Below are positions 1 through 12,234 of a stretch of 64,000 nt of DNA, piece after piece. The stretch's first letter is position 1. Each line of letters begins with the position of its first letter. This DNA is from Gemmatimonadota bacterium. GTDB taxonomy: Bacteria; Gemmatimonadota; Gemmatimonadetes; Longimicrobiales; Gaopeijiaceae. The stretch lies in contig JAWKQO010000001.1 of NCBI GenBank assembly GCA_041390105.1, forward strand, positions 1,428,001 through 1,492,000, in the 5' to 3' direction. A program made the translations under genes and the position numbers. The notes beneath the pieces were generated by a model. The model was given only the letters and a program-made list of their open reading frames with translations, was not told the DNA's origin and did not search any database.

Positions 1-72
1 GTTTTCTGCCCGGGCGATGAGGTCGTTGATGTTCGATTTGAAGACCGTCGAGAGTTTCTGCAGGATGCCCAT
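1..72 (-). CDS. PspA/IM30 family protein, N-terminal fragment
   Basis: Only the first 24 codons are inside the window; the gene runs off the left edge. The start is the ATG read from 72 to 70. The N-terminus begins MGILQKLSTVFKSNINDL, which matches the opening amphipathic helix of PspA/Vipp1/IM30 proteins (typically an aromatic and basic stretch followed by a conserved NINDL-like motif). PspA-family proteins oligomerise on stressed inner membranes and help keep the proton gradient. It lies 7 bases downstream of a YbjN/CesT-like gene on the same strand, so the two are probably co-transcribed. With only 24 residues visible, the family call rests on the N-terminal signature alone. Confidence 0.6.
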   Translation of the reverse strand, partial: MGILQKLSTVFKSNINDLIARAEN

Positions 73-79
73 GGGTCTC

Positions 80-478
80 TCAGCCCTCCACGCCGGCGGA
101 CGCGAGGGAGCGAATGCGGTCCAAGTGTCCGGAAGCGGCGAGTTGCAGGCTCTCCAGCGAAGCCTGCAGCTCATGGTAGTCCAGCGTTTCGAGCTCGAGC
201 GTGTGTGAGAGGATCAGCTCGTCCCCCTCGATCCCGTAGGCGCCGTGCACGATATCGGTGGCGTTCAGTTCGAGCAGCGTCCGGTAGAGGTCTGCCAACC
301 CGTTCTTCTCCGGCAGCGTCATCACCTTCAGCCGCGCCACCAGGAGTGGCGGGGAATGGTGGAGCACCACCGTGGGCCCTCCCTCCCGGGAGCGCACCAC
401 GAACATTCCTTCGGCGACCTCCGTGTAATCCACGTCCATGCGGATCAGGAAGCTCTCGAGATCGTCTCGGCTCACCAT
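80..478 (-). CDS. YbjN/CesT-like small protein next to pspA
   Basis: The product has 132 residues, is acidic and soluble, and has no signal peptide or membrane segment. Its alternating strand-helix pattern (start MVSRDDLESFLIRM, middle LYRTLLELNATDIVHGAYGIE) resembles the YbjN/type III secretion chaperone (CesT-like) fold. Proteins of this kind are often found beside PspA/IM30 genes; here the PspA-like start codon lies 7 bases downstream, which supports a shared transcript and perhaps a role as a partner or chaperone of the PspA-like protein. That role is inference. The ATG start follows a weak purine-rich stretch. The 267 bases between this gene and uvrA hold no other convincing gene. Confidence 0.6.
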   Translation of the reverse strand: MVSRDDLESFLIRMDVDYTEVAEGMFVVRSREGGPTVVLHHSPPLLVARLKVMTLPEKNGLADLYRTLLELNATDIVHGAYGIEGDELILSHTLELETLDYHELQASLESLQLAASGHLDRIRSLASAGVEG

Positions 479-745
479 GGTTTCCGTTCTCAGGCAAGGC
501 TCGGGCCCGGAAGGCCCGTGCCTCCCGGTCGCGGCGGGCCCCCGCCGCCGAGCGCGTGATCGTCCATGCTACGGTCCAGGGGGCGGTCATGTTCAGCCAG
601 GCCGGCTCAGCCGACCCCGCTCCCCTGGGCTTCGGTCCGTACGCAGTCCCCCAAGCCTCGGTTTCAGAGGGAGTTGCGTCCCTGAAGGTAGCGCGCGGCC
701 CACGGCGAGGCGAGCCGCGCAGCCCGGCGCCTGGCCTCTGCCTGG

Positions 746-3634
<2,889 letters not shown>

Positions 3635-3704
3635 AGTCCGCTCCTCCCTGGTCGGCTAGAGGCCTGTGACCGGTGAACGCCAACGGCTCATCGGTCGCCG
3701 GGCT

Positions 3705-4529
3705 CTAGGCCAGCGCCCTCAGAGCCGCGATCCGCTCGACGGTCGGCGGATGCGTGCTGAAGAGCTTGGTGAAGGCCATGCCACGCACGCCAGCCAGCGG
3801 GTTTACGATGGCCAGCTGGGCCGCCGCCGGGTTGACGTCCATGGGAATGCGGCGAGAGGCAGCGTCCAGCCGCTCGAGCGCGCTGATGAGGCCGTGCGGT
3901 GATCCTACGATTTCGGAAGCGGCGCGGTCCGCCTGGAACTCATTCTGGCGGCTGATGGCCATCTGCACGATCGCAGCCGCGATGGGCGCTACGATCATCA
4001 TGGCGATGCCGACGAATGGATTGCGGTCCTCGCCGCGCGAGAGCAAGAACCCCCAGCGCGAAAGCGAGGCGATGGCACCGGCCATCGTCGCGGCCACAGT
4101 TCCCGTCAGCATGTGCCGATGCTTGATGTGTCCGAGCTCGTGGGCCAGCACGCCTTCGATCTCACGCTCGTTCATGAGCTCCAACAACCCGGTGGTGCAA
4201 CACACCACGGCATGCTCGGGGTTACGTCCGGTGGCGAACGCGTTGGGCTGCTTCTGCGGTGCGAGCGCGACGGTGGGCATGGGCAGCCCAGCTCGCTGCC
4301 GCAAGCGATCGACCAGGGCATACAGATCGGGAGCGTCTTCGCGTCCGACGATCCGGGCGCGGTACATGCGCAGCACCATGCGGTCGCTGAACCAGTACAT
4401 CCCGAAGTTCATGAGCGCCGCGAAGAGGAAGAAGGTCAGCGCTCCGCCTCGGCCCCCGAAGACGCCGCCGACGATGGCCAGCATGGCTGTCATGACCGCC
4501 ATGAGCCCGAAGACCTTGGTTCTCTGCAT
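3705..4529 (-). CDS. htpX: Membrane zinc metalloprotease HtpX (M48)
   Basis: HtpX is an inner-membrane M48 peptidase that removes misfolded or damaged membrane proteins. The 274-residue product shows the zinc motif HELGH at residues 130-134, followed by KHRHM. Two hydrophobic segments lie near the N-terminus (about residues 7-24 and 30-45) and two more after the zinc motif. A third zinc ligand is likely in the NEFQADRAA stretch, where family members carry a conserved glutamate. The length is close to the usual 280-300 residues. The ATG at 4529 is preceded by GGGGGA; an in-frame extension of 63 residues upstream is proline/glycine-rich, unlike HtpX, and was left out. It is last in the tamB-htpX part of the minus-strand run, 176 bases after the tamB stop. 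Confidence 0.92.
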   Translation of the reverse strand: MQRTKVFGLMAVMTAMLAIVGGVFGGRGGALTFFLFAALMNFGMYWFSDRMVLRMYRARIVGREDAPDLYALVDRLRQRAGLPMPTVALAPQKQPNAFATGRNPEHAVVCCTTGLLELMNEREIEGVLAHELGHIKHRHMLTGTVAATMAGAIASLSRWGFLLSRGEDRNPFVGIAMMIVAPIAAAIVQMAISRQNEFQADRAASEIVGSPHGLISALERLDAASRRIPMDVNPAAAQLAIVNPLAGVRGMAFTKLFSTHPPTVERIAALRALA

Positions 4530-4705
4530 CCGTACATCCCCCGGTTGTGAAGCCCTCCCGGGAAACACCCCGGGAATCGTCTCTTCTACCCTGACGGGAT
4601 CCCCGGGTGCCGGCCCCGGCCCTGCCTGCCCCAGGGCGGCCGTCGGCCCGCTCCCGGCATGTGCAGCAGCCCCGCGGGACGCAGGACCAGCAGATCTTCC
4701 TTCTG

Positions 4706-7700
4706 CTAGTAACCCCACTCCCGGAACAAACGAACGCCGATGACCCGTCTGAGGTCGAAGAGCAGCTCGTCGAACCCGGTCGCCCCCAGCTGCGCGAGCC
4801 TACGCTCCACGAAGCCCTCGACACCGACCTCGTCCGAGAGGCGCCATTCCACCCTGAAGCCGGAGAAGCGTTGGGAGGCGAACGGACTCAGGATCAGTGC
4901 CAGGAACACATCGTCGGCGACGTACTTGCCCACCTCCACCTCGGCCGTGCGCAGTCCCGCGACCACGGCGTTCTGGCTCACTCCCTGGCTGAACGCCTGC
5001 TGGGTGGTGACTGCCAGGTAGTCGAACGGGAGCTCCTCTGCGACCAATGAGCCCACCTGGCTGGCCAGGGCGCCCAACGTGAGGGTGAGCCCTGCCGACC
5101 CCAGGACGGAGCCGCCTTGGCGCGCGAGTTGGGACAGCGCCGCCTGCGGCTGCCCGAACAGCAGGTAGCTGATCAGGTCCTCCTGGGTGGCGCCGGGGAG
5201 ATCGCTGGTGAGGTGAACCTCGGGCCGCAGCATGGTGCCATCCACGCTGGCCGTGATATCGAGGCCACCACTCCCGGCAGTGCGCAGACGATTCAGTGCC
5301 GTGATCTCCAAGGTGGGGTTGACCCCCGGTGTGCCCAGGAAGCGCACGGTCCCCTGCTGCACGTCGAACTGGCGGCCGACGACGCGATAGGTGCCCCGCA
5401 GGGCGTTCAGATCGCCCAGCATGGCCAGCGTCCGGTTGGAGCGGTCAAAGGTGAGCAGCAGGGCGCCGGCCATCTCCACGTTCATCTCGGGACTGCGCAA
5501 CCAGACGTTGCCGTCCATCGACACGTCGACGGTCACTCGCAGGTTCTGGATGAACGGGTTCTGGCTCTCCCGCACGATGGGCTCGAGCGCCAGAAGTTCG
5601 CGATCGAACTCCGCCAGCGCCGGGTCGGTCAGGTCGACGATGGTGGCCGCGCGAACGAACTCGTCGAGGTAGAGGACTCCCTCGCGCACATTCAGCTGGC
5701 CCGTCAGCTCGGGGCGGCGATAGCTGCCACCGAGGTGGACGCTGCCCGCGACGCGGGCCTCCATCTCGCGCCGGGCCGCGGCGCGCACCACGTCCCGATC
5801 CACGGTGACGATATCGAGATCGAACCCCGGATCGGCGATGGGATTCAGATTCAGCGTACCGGTGACGCGTGCCCGCCCGCCTTCGCGCAGCGTAGCGTCG
5901 ACCGTCACGACTCCATTGGGTGTCAGCTCGAAGGTGCCGTCAGCCTCGGAGGGGCGGATCCCGAAGTCGGGCAGGGTCGCGGCACCACCGGTCAGGCGCA
6001 CGGCACCGGACGGCTGAAGGTCGCTGGGCGTGCCGGCCACCACGAAGTTGCCAGAGAGCTCGCCCTCGACTTGCTCGTAGTTGGGGAAGAACCCCAGCAC
6101 GTTGGCGAGAGGAACAGAGTCCGCCTGCATCGACAACCGGACCGGTCCTTCGGGGATCCGGTCCTGGACTCCCACGAGTGCCAGATCGGCCGGCATGGTT
6201 CCTTCGATGCGAACGGCTCGACGCCCGCCTCTCCATCCGAATACCGAGCCGCGCAACACTCGGCCACGATAGTCCAGGTCTCCTTCCAACAGATCGAAGC
6301 GCACCACGCGGTAGCGCAGGTCACGTACGCCGAGCTTGCCTTCGATGACCGGGGCGCCCAGCGTCCCCGTCACGTCGAGGCTCAGATCGACCAGGCCCTC
6401 GATGTCGTTCTCCTGGAACGCGATGACCCGGCTGATGCGCGCCAGGTCGAGGGCGCGCACCTCTACCGCCAAGGAGCCCGAGCCGTCCCTGGGCAGGGTC
6501 CCGTTGGCGTCGAGACGGAAGGTCTCCACTCCCGACCGCAGAAGCGTCAGGTCCCGGACCTCGAGCCCCTGCGGCCCCCAGGCCAGTCGCGCCGGACCGC
6601 CCAGATTCCAGCGCTCGCCCTGGTCCACGAGCGAGAACTGATCCACGTGCAGCAGGGTCGCCGTCGAATCTGCATCGATCTCGCCCGCGGCGAACACGGT
6701 GCCGCTCTCGCGGACCAGCTCCATGACCACCCGGCCGCGGCCCCCGGACAATCCCACTGTGCCCGTGGCGGACTGGAAGGGACGGTCCAGCAGCGCCACC
6801 GCGGTGCCCTCCACGCGTGCCTCGAGATCGCCGCTCTGCAGGTCGAAGCGGTCCACCTGCGCCACCGCGCGTTCCGCCCGGATCCCCTTGTAGACGGCAT
6901 CGGTGAACTCGACCCGCCCTTCGCCGATCAGCGCGCGTGCAGTGCCGCGCAGCGTGCCGCGCAGCTCGAAGGCTCCACCCAGGTCGACGGCGCTGGTATC
7001 GGCCGGCGAGCCCTCCAGAGCCTCCAACCGGCGCCGCACCTCGGCCAGGCCCACCGGCAGGTCGCCTTCCTCTCCGAAGACCAGCGGTCGCAGGCCCGCG
7101 AGCGTGCCCTCCGTCAACGCGATCTGCAGCGCACCCTCGGGAGCCTCGGGCTCCAACGCCAGAGTGCCCCGTGCGTCCAGTCGCCCCAGCGCCGACGCGG
7201 CCGCCAACGAGTCGAGGCGCAGCACGCCCTCGTCCACACGCAACGCGCTGCTCACCTGGCGGATCTGGATACCGGCCAGGCGCGACGAAGTCAGGTCCAA
7301 CGCTGCGGTCAACGCACCCTCGGCGGGGCCCAGCGTGAGATCCACCGAGCCGTTCACCGCCGTGCGCTCCGGGACGCTGCCCGACAGCGCGGAGAGGTCC
7401 AAGGCTGCCAGCGTTCCCTGCACCTCGACGGCGGCTCGGCCGCCGACGCGCGTCACGCGGGCACGCACGTCCAGCGGTCCACCGCTGGTCTCGAGGTCGG
7501 TGGTGAGCTGCAGTGCCTCGACCGTTCCCGAAACCTCCACTCGTCCGCGAGCCTCGCCTCGCGGCTCGAGCTCGGGGGCCAGCGCCATCAGGTCCACCAG
7601 GCGGAGGGGCTCGAGATCCAAGGTGCCAAGTACACCCAGCGCCTCGCCCGCTGGGCGCTGCAGGCGGACATCCGCCGCGATACGCGTGGGGGGGGCGGCC

Positions 7701-9085
7701 GTGCTTCCCTTCTGCACCCAACCCTGTAGCTGAAGGCCCTCCGCCAGCGTGCCGTCGACGCGGACGTCGAACTCGCCGGGACCCGACAGCCAGCCTGGGC
7801 CGCCCCAGCGGTGCAAGAGCGCATAGTCGAAAGGTTGCCCCACCACGCGCAGGTCGCTCGCTCCGACCGTCCGGCCCGTTCGCACGACACCGTCGAGGAC
7901 AAGCCGCGACGGCGTGAGCGCTCCGGCCGGATCGCGGAGGGTGAGGTTCGCATCCAGCGCGAGTCGCGACGGGGGGCCGTCCACGCGCGCTGTCCCATCC
8001 ACGCGGCCCCAGGCCAGGGTCGTGTCGGGGAGCCAGGGCTCCAACAGCGCCAGATCCAGATTCTCGACCGAGAGGGCCATGCGCTCGAATCGCAGGTCGG
8101 GATCGAACGTCAGGTCGCCACTCGCCGTGAGTGCTCCGCCGCGACCCTCGTAGCGCGCCTCGGAGAACGACCAGCGGCTGCTCCCGGGCGCGAGCGCTCC
8201 TTCGAGGTGCCCCTGCACACGCCCCTGTGGCAACTCGGGAAGGAGCCAGCGCAGTTCCTCGAGGGCGACCGGCCGCGCGTCGATCTGAAGCGCAGTGACG
8301 ACGCCCGTCGAGTCACTCCACGAAACCTGCACCCCGCCCTTCGCCTCGGACTCCGGAAGCCGCAGCCGGGCCACTTCCACACGAAGTTGGTTGGCTTCGT
8401 GCTCGACGCGACCGACCATCTCCTGCACGTCCACCGTGCCCTCCAGCAGGGCCGCCTGGAATCCCAGCCGGTAGATCTCCGCGACGTCGATGCCCTGCGC
8501 GCCCCCCAGCACGACGCGGGGAAGCTCCGCATCGATCGCTGAAAACTGGAGCGGGCGCCCGTCCGGCGGCTCGATGCGTATGCTGGTGCGGTGGAGCTCG
8601 ACGTTGCGCAGCACGAAGCGAGCAGGTCCCACCAGCCCCGTGTCGGTCGAGTCAGCGACGGCCGGCTGGGCCGCCGGGACCGCCGCGGTGTCCGCGAACA
8701 CGCGGGCCACGTTCCACCCCCCTTCCTGGGAGCGTAGGACCAGCAGCGCGCCGTGCACGTCCAGGGACGAAAGCTCACGGCTCCCGGTGAGCAACGACCA
8801 GGCCGAATAGCCGACCAGGATCGAGTCGGCGGTGAGCAGCGGCATGCCGTCGGGATCCCGGAGCACCACGTCGATCAGGGAGGCCTGCTCGAACAGGTCG
8901 CCTCCACCGAACGCGCCCACCTCGAGCGAGCCGTTGACCAGCGCCCGCGCGCGCTCCAGGGCCTGCGAGAGCACCAGGGACCGTCCCGGGGCGGTGCGCG
9001 CCAAGAGCAAGGTGGTCGTCATCACCAGGATGACCACCACCCCGATCGAGAATGCGATTCCGCGCACCCACCGTGACACGCGCAC
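4706..9085 (-). CDS. tamB: TamB-like translocation/assembly module protein
   Basis: TamB-family proteins are very large inner-membrane-anchored periplasmic proteins, mostly beta-helical/beta-taco, that bridge to an Omp85 partner and are implicated in outer-membrane protein assembly and phospholipid transport. This 1459-residue product has one N-terminal membrane anchor (about residues 8-30), a long region of repeated short beta-strand units, and a C-terminal DUF490 domain with the motif TQEDLISYLLFGQP near residue 1340. It ends in a tyrosine. The GTG start lies 2 bases after the stop of the Omp85 gene, exactly the tamA-tamB arrangement known in proteobacteria, so the two very likely act as a pair. 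Length and domain order are normal for the family. Confidence 0.88.
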   Translation of the reverse strand: MRVSRWVRGIAFSIGVVVILVMTTTLLLARTAPGRSLVLSQALERARALVNGSLEVGAFGGGDLFEQASLIDVVLRDPDGMPLLTADSILVGYSAWSLLTGSRELSSLDVHGALLVLRSQEGGWNVARVFADTAAVPAAQPAVADSTDTGLVGPARFVLRNVELHRTSIRIEPPDGRPLQFSAIDAELPRVVLGGAQGIDVAEIYRLGFQAALLEGTVDVQEMVGRVEHEANQLRVEVARLRLPESEAKGGVQVSWSDSTGVVTALQIDARPVALEELRWLLPELPQGRVQGHLEGALAPGSSRWSFSEARYEGRGGALTASGDLTFDPDLRFERMALSVENLDLALLEPWLPDTTLAWGRVDGTARVDGPPSRLALDANLTLRDPAGALTPSRLVLDGVVRTGRTVGASDLRVVGQPFDYALLHRWGGPGWLSGPGEFDVRVDGTLAEGLQLQGWVQKGSTAAPPTRIAADVRLQRPAGEALGVLGTLDLEPLRLVDLMALAPELEPRGEARGRVEVSGTVEALQLTTDLETSGGPLDVRARVTRVGGRAAVEVQGTLAALDLSALSGSVPERTAVNGSVDLTLGPAEGALTAALDLTSSRLAGIQIRQVSSALRVDEGVLRLDSLAAASALGRLDARGTLALEPEAPEGALQIALTEGTLAGLRPLVFGEEGDLPVGLAEVRRRLEALEGSPADTSAVDLGGAFELRGTLRGTARALIGEGRVEFTDAVYKGIRAERAVAQVDRFDLQSGDLEARVEGTAVALLDRPFQSATGTVGLSGGRGRVVMELVRESGTVFAAGEIDADSTATLLHVDQFSLVDQGERWNLGGPARLAWGPQGLEVRDLTLLRSGVETFRLDANGTLPRDGSGSLAVEVRALDLARISRVIAFQENDIEGLVDLSLDVTGTLGAPVIEGKLGVRDLRYRVVRFDLLEGDLDYRGRVLRGSVFGWRGGRRAVRIEGTMPADLALVGVQDRIPEGPVRLSMQADSVPLANVLGFFPNYEQVEGELSGNFVVAGTPSDLQPSGAVRLTGGAATLPDFGIRPSEADGTFELTPNGVVTVDATLREGGRARVTGTLNLNPIADPGFDLDIVTVDRDVVRAAARREMEARVAGSVHLGGSYRRPELTGQLNVREGVLYLDEFVRAATIVDLTDPALAEFDRELLALEPIVRESQNPFIQNLRVTVDVSMDGNVWLRSPEMNVEMAGALLLTFDRSNRTLAMLGDLNALRGTYRVVGRQFDVQQGTVRFLGTPGVNPTLEITALNRLRTAGSGGLDITASVDGTMLRPEVHLTSDLPGATQEDLISYLLFGQPQAALSQLARQGGSVLGSAGLTLTLGALASQVGSLVAEELPFDYLAVTTQQAFSQGVSQNAVVAGLRTAEVEVGKYVADDVFLALILSPFASQRFSGFRVEWRLSDEVGVEGFVERRLAQLGATGFDELLFDLRRVIGVRLFREWGY

Positions 9086-9087
9086 CG

Positions 9088-11352
9088 TCAGAACGCCTGT
9101 CCGATCGAGAGATGGAACTGGAAGCGGTCGAGCGACCAGCGGTCCGCAGAGCCGAAGAGCACGCGCGGCCTCAACAGCGCCAGGTCGTCGCTCCGTACGT
9201 ACTCCACGCCGTCCACCTCGAACGGCGTCCGACCGGCATCGCGGTCCGGGTCGTAGCGGCGGATCTGGGACGTCACCACGGGCAACATCTCCGCTTCCGC
9301 GAATCGATACCCCACGTCCAGACGGATGGGGCCGATCGGGGAGAAGTACCGCACCCCGACGCCTGGAGACGGCTCCAGATCAGAGAGTGAGAACGACCCT
9401 GTTTCATCCCACACCTGTCCCACGTCCAGGAAGGCAGCCCCCTGGAGCGCCGTCTCGCCGAAGTCCACGCGCAGCTCGGCGCTGGCCAACGCTACCCGAC
9501 TCCCCCCGGTCGGTCTCGGGCTGAACGCTCCGGCAACATCGAGCAGAGGGGTGGCGTCGCAGGTCAGGAGCTGGACCTCAGCGGGTGCGCAGACGGCCGC
9601 GCCGCCCTCCGCCGGGATCACCAGGCGCTCCAGCTCGACCGCCAGCGTGCGGGGGCCCAGCTGGTTCTCCCGGAACCCGCGCACGGTGCTGGCGCCCCCC
9701 GCGTAGAAGCGCTTCTGCGGGTGGATGATCGCCAGCCCCGTCTCATTGGTGGACAAGCCGCGGAACTCACTCGGCGTCACGTTGCCCGCCCGCGCACGCG
9801 TGGCAAAGACCACCTGCTCAGAAAGGCGACGGTACCACGCCACCTCTCCGAGCCAGCGCCGATATCCGAAGTCCGACCCCGTCCAGGCGGCCGCGTACTC
9901 GCCGTCCAGGAGGACCGTGAAGCCGCGGGTGGGATTCAGGATCTGATCGATGCGCGAGCGCGTGTAGGTCAATCCGAGCGGCGTCAGCCAGTTGTTCCCC
10001 TGCAGCACGATGATGTCCTGGAGGTTGCACACCAGCAGGTTCGTGCAGAACAAGAACTCGGCTGCGTCCAGCCGCGCCACCTGGGGCCGGTATGACAGCG
10101 AGACCAGCTGCCCACTTCCGATGTCGCGCGTCAGCGCTGCCGTCGCTCCTACGGCATTGCGGATGAATACGTCCTGGATGGCCTGCCGCTCGATGAAGGC
10201 GCTCGACTGGAGCGAGGTGCGCGACCCCAACACGAACGGTTGGGTGAAGTCCCCGGCAAGCTGCCAGTTCAAGCCCGCGAACTCGCCCGTGCCGGCCTCG
10301 CTGCAGGCCGTGCTGTTCAACTCCGAAGCGAGGACGTTGGAGATGCGTGCCCGCAGTTGGAGGCGGCGCGCACCGCCGAAGAAGTTGCGGCTCGTCCAAC
10401 GCCCCTCGCCGTTGAGGCATTCGGCATTGCTCATGCCCAGTGCGGCCCGGACTCGATGGATGTCCCCCTCGGTGACGCTCACGTGGAGCGGAACGATCGA
10501 ATCCGGATCGTTCTCCAGGTTCTCGGCGATGTTCGCGAAGCGCACGATCTCCATGCTGTAGAGATCCTGCGTGGCGTTCTGCAGACGGCTCTTCACGTAG
10601 GGCTGTCCCGGACGAATCCGGACGGCCCGTCGAAGCGTCTCGTCCGAGAGGGTGGGACCCGCCGCGGAGTCGACTGCCACCGCTTCGTACGACACCGCGC
10701 CGAAGCGCGCCTGCGGACCGGTGTAGACGTCGAAGGTCACCTGGGCCGAGAGGGGCGCCGAAGCGGGAATGAAGATCTCCCGGAAGATCTCGGCGTGCGC
10801 GTAGCCCTGTTCCTGGAGCCGCACCAGCACGGAGTCGCGGTCCGCGGCCAGATCGATGCCGTCCAGTCGACTCCCTACATGCGTGCGCAGAGCACCCGTG
10901 AGATCCGAATCCAGCTCCTCCAACCCCAGAAAGGTCAACGAGTCGATGAGGATGGGGTCGTTCTCCGTAATCCGGAACAGAAGGTCGACCTTGGAGGAAT
11001 CCCCAGGCTCGGGGTAGGTGAGAACCGGCTCCACGGTAGCCCGCCGGAAGCCTCTCTGCGCATACAGCACCCGCAGGCGCACCGCATCGACTTGCAGCAT
11101 GCGTGCGCTGATCGTGTAGTGCTCTTGAGCCGCCTCCACGCCCAGCCAGCACAAGGGAGCCAGGAGCGCCGAACGACAGGCGCTCTCGTTGGTGAAGATC
11201 GACTGCCGCAGCTCCCTACGGCCGATGGCCGAGTTGCCTTCGAAGCGCAGCGACACCACCTCGGGTTCACGGCTCTGGGCGCCCAAGGTACTCGCCAGCG
11301 TCGCGCCGCCGATCAGGCTGGAAAGCAACGCTCGCTGGAGGGTCTTGCGCAT
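9088..11352 (-). CDS. Omp85 outer-membrane protein (BamA/TamA type)
   Basis: The 754-residue product begins with a cleavable signal peptide (MRKTLQRALLSSLIG, ending LGAQS), followed by POTRA-like repeats over roughly residues 25-350 and a C-terminal 16-strand beta-barrel of the surface-antigen D15 family, ending in the phenylalanine typical of BAM substrates (FHLSIGQAF). Such proteins insert beta-barrels into the outer membrane. Because tamB starts 2 bases downstream, a TamA-like role is more likely than the essential BamA role, although some phyla use one type for both. I chose the ATG at 11352 because the signal peptide starts there; a longer in-frame extension reads as low-complexity antisense of the neighbouring phosphoesterase gene. 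Spacing from that gene's stop is 17 bases. Confidence 0.85.
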   Translation of the reverse strand: MRKTLQRALLSSLIGGATLASTLGAQSREPEVVSLRFEGNSAIGRRELRQSIFTNESACRSALLAPLCWLGVEAAQEHYTISARMLQVDAVRLRVLYAQRGFRRATVEPVLTYPEPGDSSKVDLLFRITENDPILIDSLTFLGLEELDSDLTGALRTHVGSRLDGIDLAADRDSVLVRLQEQGYAHAEIFREIFIPASAPLSAQVTFDVYTGPQARFGAVSYEAVAVDSAAGPTLSDETLRRAVRIRPGQPYVKSRLQNATQDLYSMEIVRFANIAENLENDPDSIVPLHVSVTEGDIHRVRAALGMSNAECLNGEGRWTSRNFFGGARRLQLRARISNVLASELNSTACSEAGTGEFAGLNWQLAGDFTQPFVLGSRTSLQSSAFIERQAIQDVFIRNAVGATAALTRDIGSGQLVSLSYRPQVARLDAAEFLFCTNLLVCNLQDIIVLQGNNWLTPLGLTYTRSRIDQILNPTRGFTVLLDGEYAAAWTGSDFGYRRWLGEVAWYRRLSEQVVFATRARAGNVTPSEFRGLSTNETGLAIIHPQKRFYAGGASTVRGFRENQLGPRTLAVELERLVIPAEGGAAVCAPAEVQLLTCDATPLLDVAGAFSPRPTGGSRVALASAELRVDFGETALQGAAFLDVGQVWDETGSFSLSDLEPSPGVGVRYFSPIGPIRLDVGYRFAEAEMLPVVTSQIRRYDPDRDAGRTPFEVDGVEYVRSDDLALLRPRVLFGSADRWSLDRFQFHLSIGQAF

Positions 11353-11369
11353 GGACGCACCGGCAGTGG

Positions 11370-12227
11370 TCACGGCGCGCCCGAGTCGGGGGACCCAGCC
11401 CGCCCTGCGAGCCAGCTGGCGGGTGGACGCGGCGCCACGTGGCGGATGGTAGGTCGGAATACACCGTCGTTCCGGAAGTACATATGGTGCTCGACCGTCA
11501 GATGTTCCGCGTCGACGTGCACCACATTGAAGGTGTTCTTTCCCTTCTCTGCCCCCCGTCCGCGCCGGGAGGTCGCGGTTCCCGAATGGACGATGAGGAT
11601 GTCCCGGCTCCGCTCCGGGAGCACACACGCCGCTCGACTCACGAAGCCACGGTGGAGGTGCCCGCTCAGGATCAGATCCACGCCGGCGGCTTCGAGCACG
11701 TCCAGAACCCGCCCGCGCAGCGGCAGCGGCGGATGGTAGGTCCAATCCCCTGGAACGGCCATGTGGTGATGCAGCACGGCGACCCTGAGGTCCCCAGGGG
11801 GCGCCTCCGCAAAGGCCTCCCGAGCGTAGGTCAACTGCGCCTCACGCACGGTGCCGTTGACGATGGCGGTGCGGGGGGCCGCCGTGTTGAGTGCCACGAC
11901 GGTCAACCCGTCGATCCGCGTCACCGAGTCCAGGCGATCCTCGATCCAGCGACGGTAGTTGCGGAACGGGAACAGCAGGCGCTCCGCCACCCGATAGAGC
12001 GCCACGTCATGATTGCCCGGCGTGAGCACCCGCGGTACCTCGGGCAGGCGGTCGATGAAAGCTCGGGCCTGCTCGAACTCGCGCGGCTTGGCGCGCTGCG
12101 TGAAGTCGCCCGCCAGGACGATCAGATCGGGTCGGATCTGCCGAGCCGCTGCCAGGAGCGCCTCGGCGGCTTCCGAGTCGTGTGGCTTGCCGAAGTGGAG
12201 GTCCGAGGCCTGCAGGATGACGGGCAT
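11370..12227 (-). CDS. Calcineurin-like metallophosphoesterase
   Basis: This 285-residue cytoplasmic protein carries the complete metallophosphoesterase motif set: DLHFG near residue 9, GDFTQ near 40, GNHD near 72, HHH near 150 and GHLHRG near 190. These residues bind a dinuclear metal centre. The closest general resemblance is to the CpdA/Icc class of cyclic-nucleotide phosphodiesterases, but the substrate cannot be told from sequence. The last 25 residues are proline- and alanine-rich and probably disordered. It lies 8 bases after lgt and 17 bases before the Omp85 gene, within the envelope-biogenesis stretch. An alternative is a lipid A or phospholipid precursor hydrolase (LpxH-like), but the motifs fit the CpdA type better. 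Confidence 0.8.
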   Translation of the reverse strand: MPVILQASDLHFGKPHDSEAAEALLAAARQIRPDLIVLAGDFTQRAKPREFEQARAFIDRLPEVPRVLTPGNHDVALYRVAERLLFPFRNYRRWIEDRLDSVTRIDGLTVVALNTAAPRTAIVNGTVREAQLTYAREAFAEAPPGDLRVAVLHHHMAVPGDWTYHPPLPLRGRVLDVLEAAGVDLILSGHLHRGFVSRAACVLPERSRDILIVHSGTATSRRGRGAEKGKNTFNVVHVDAEHLTVEHHMYFRNDGVFRPTIRHVAPRPPASWLAGRAGSPDSGAP

Positions 12228-12234
12228 GGGAGGA

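Noticed and set aside
5117..7729. Long plus-strand open frame (870 codons) opposite tamB
   Set aside because: It is Gln/Arg/His-rich antisense of the tamB repeats, has no domain and no ribosome-binding site; GC-rich codon bias creates such shadows.
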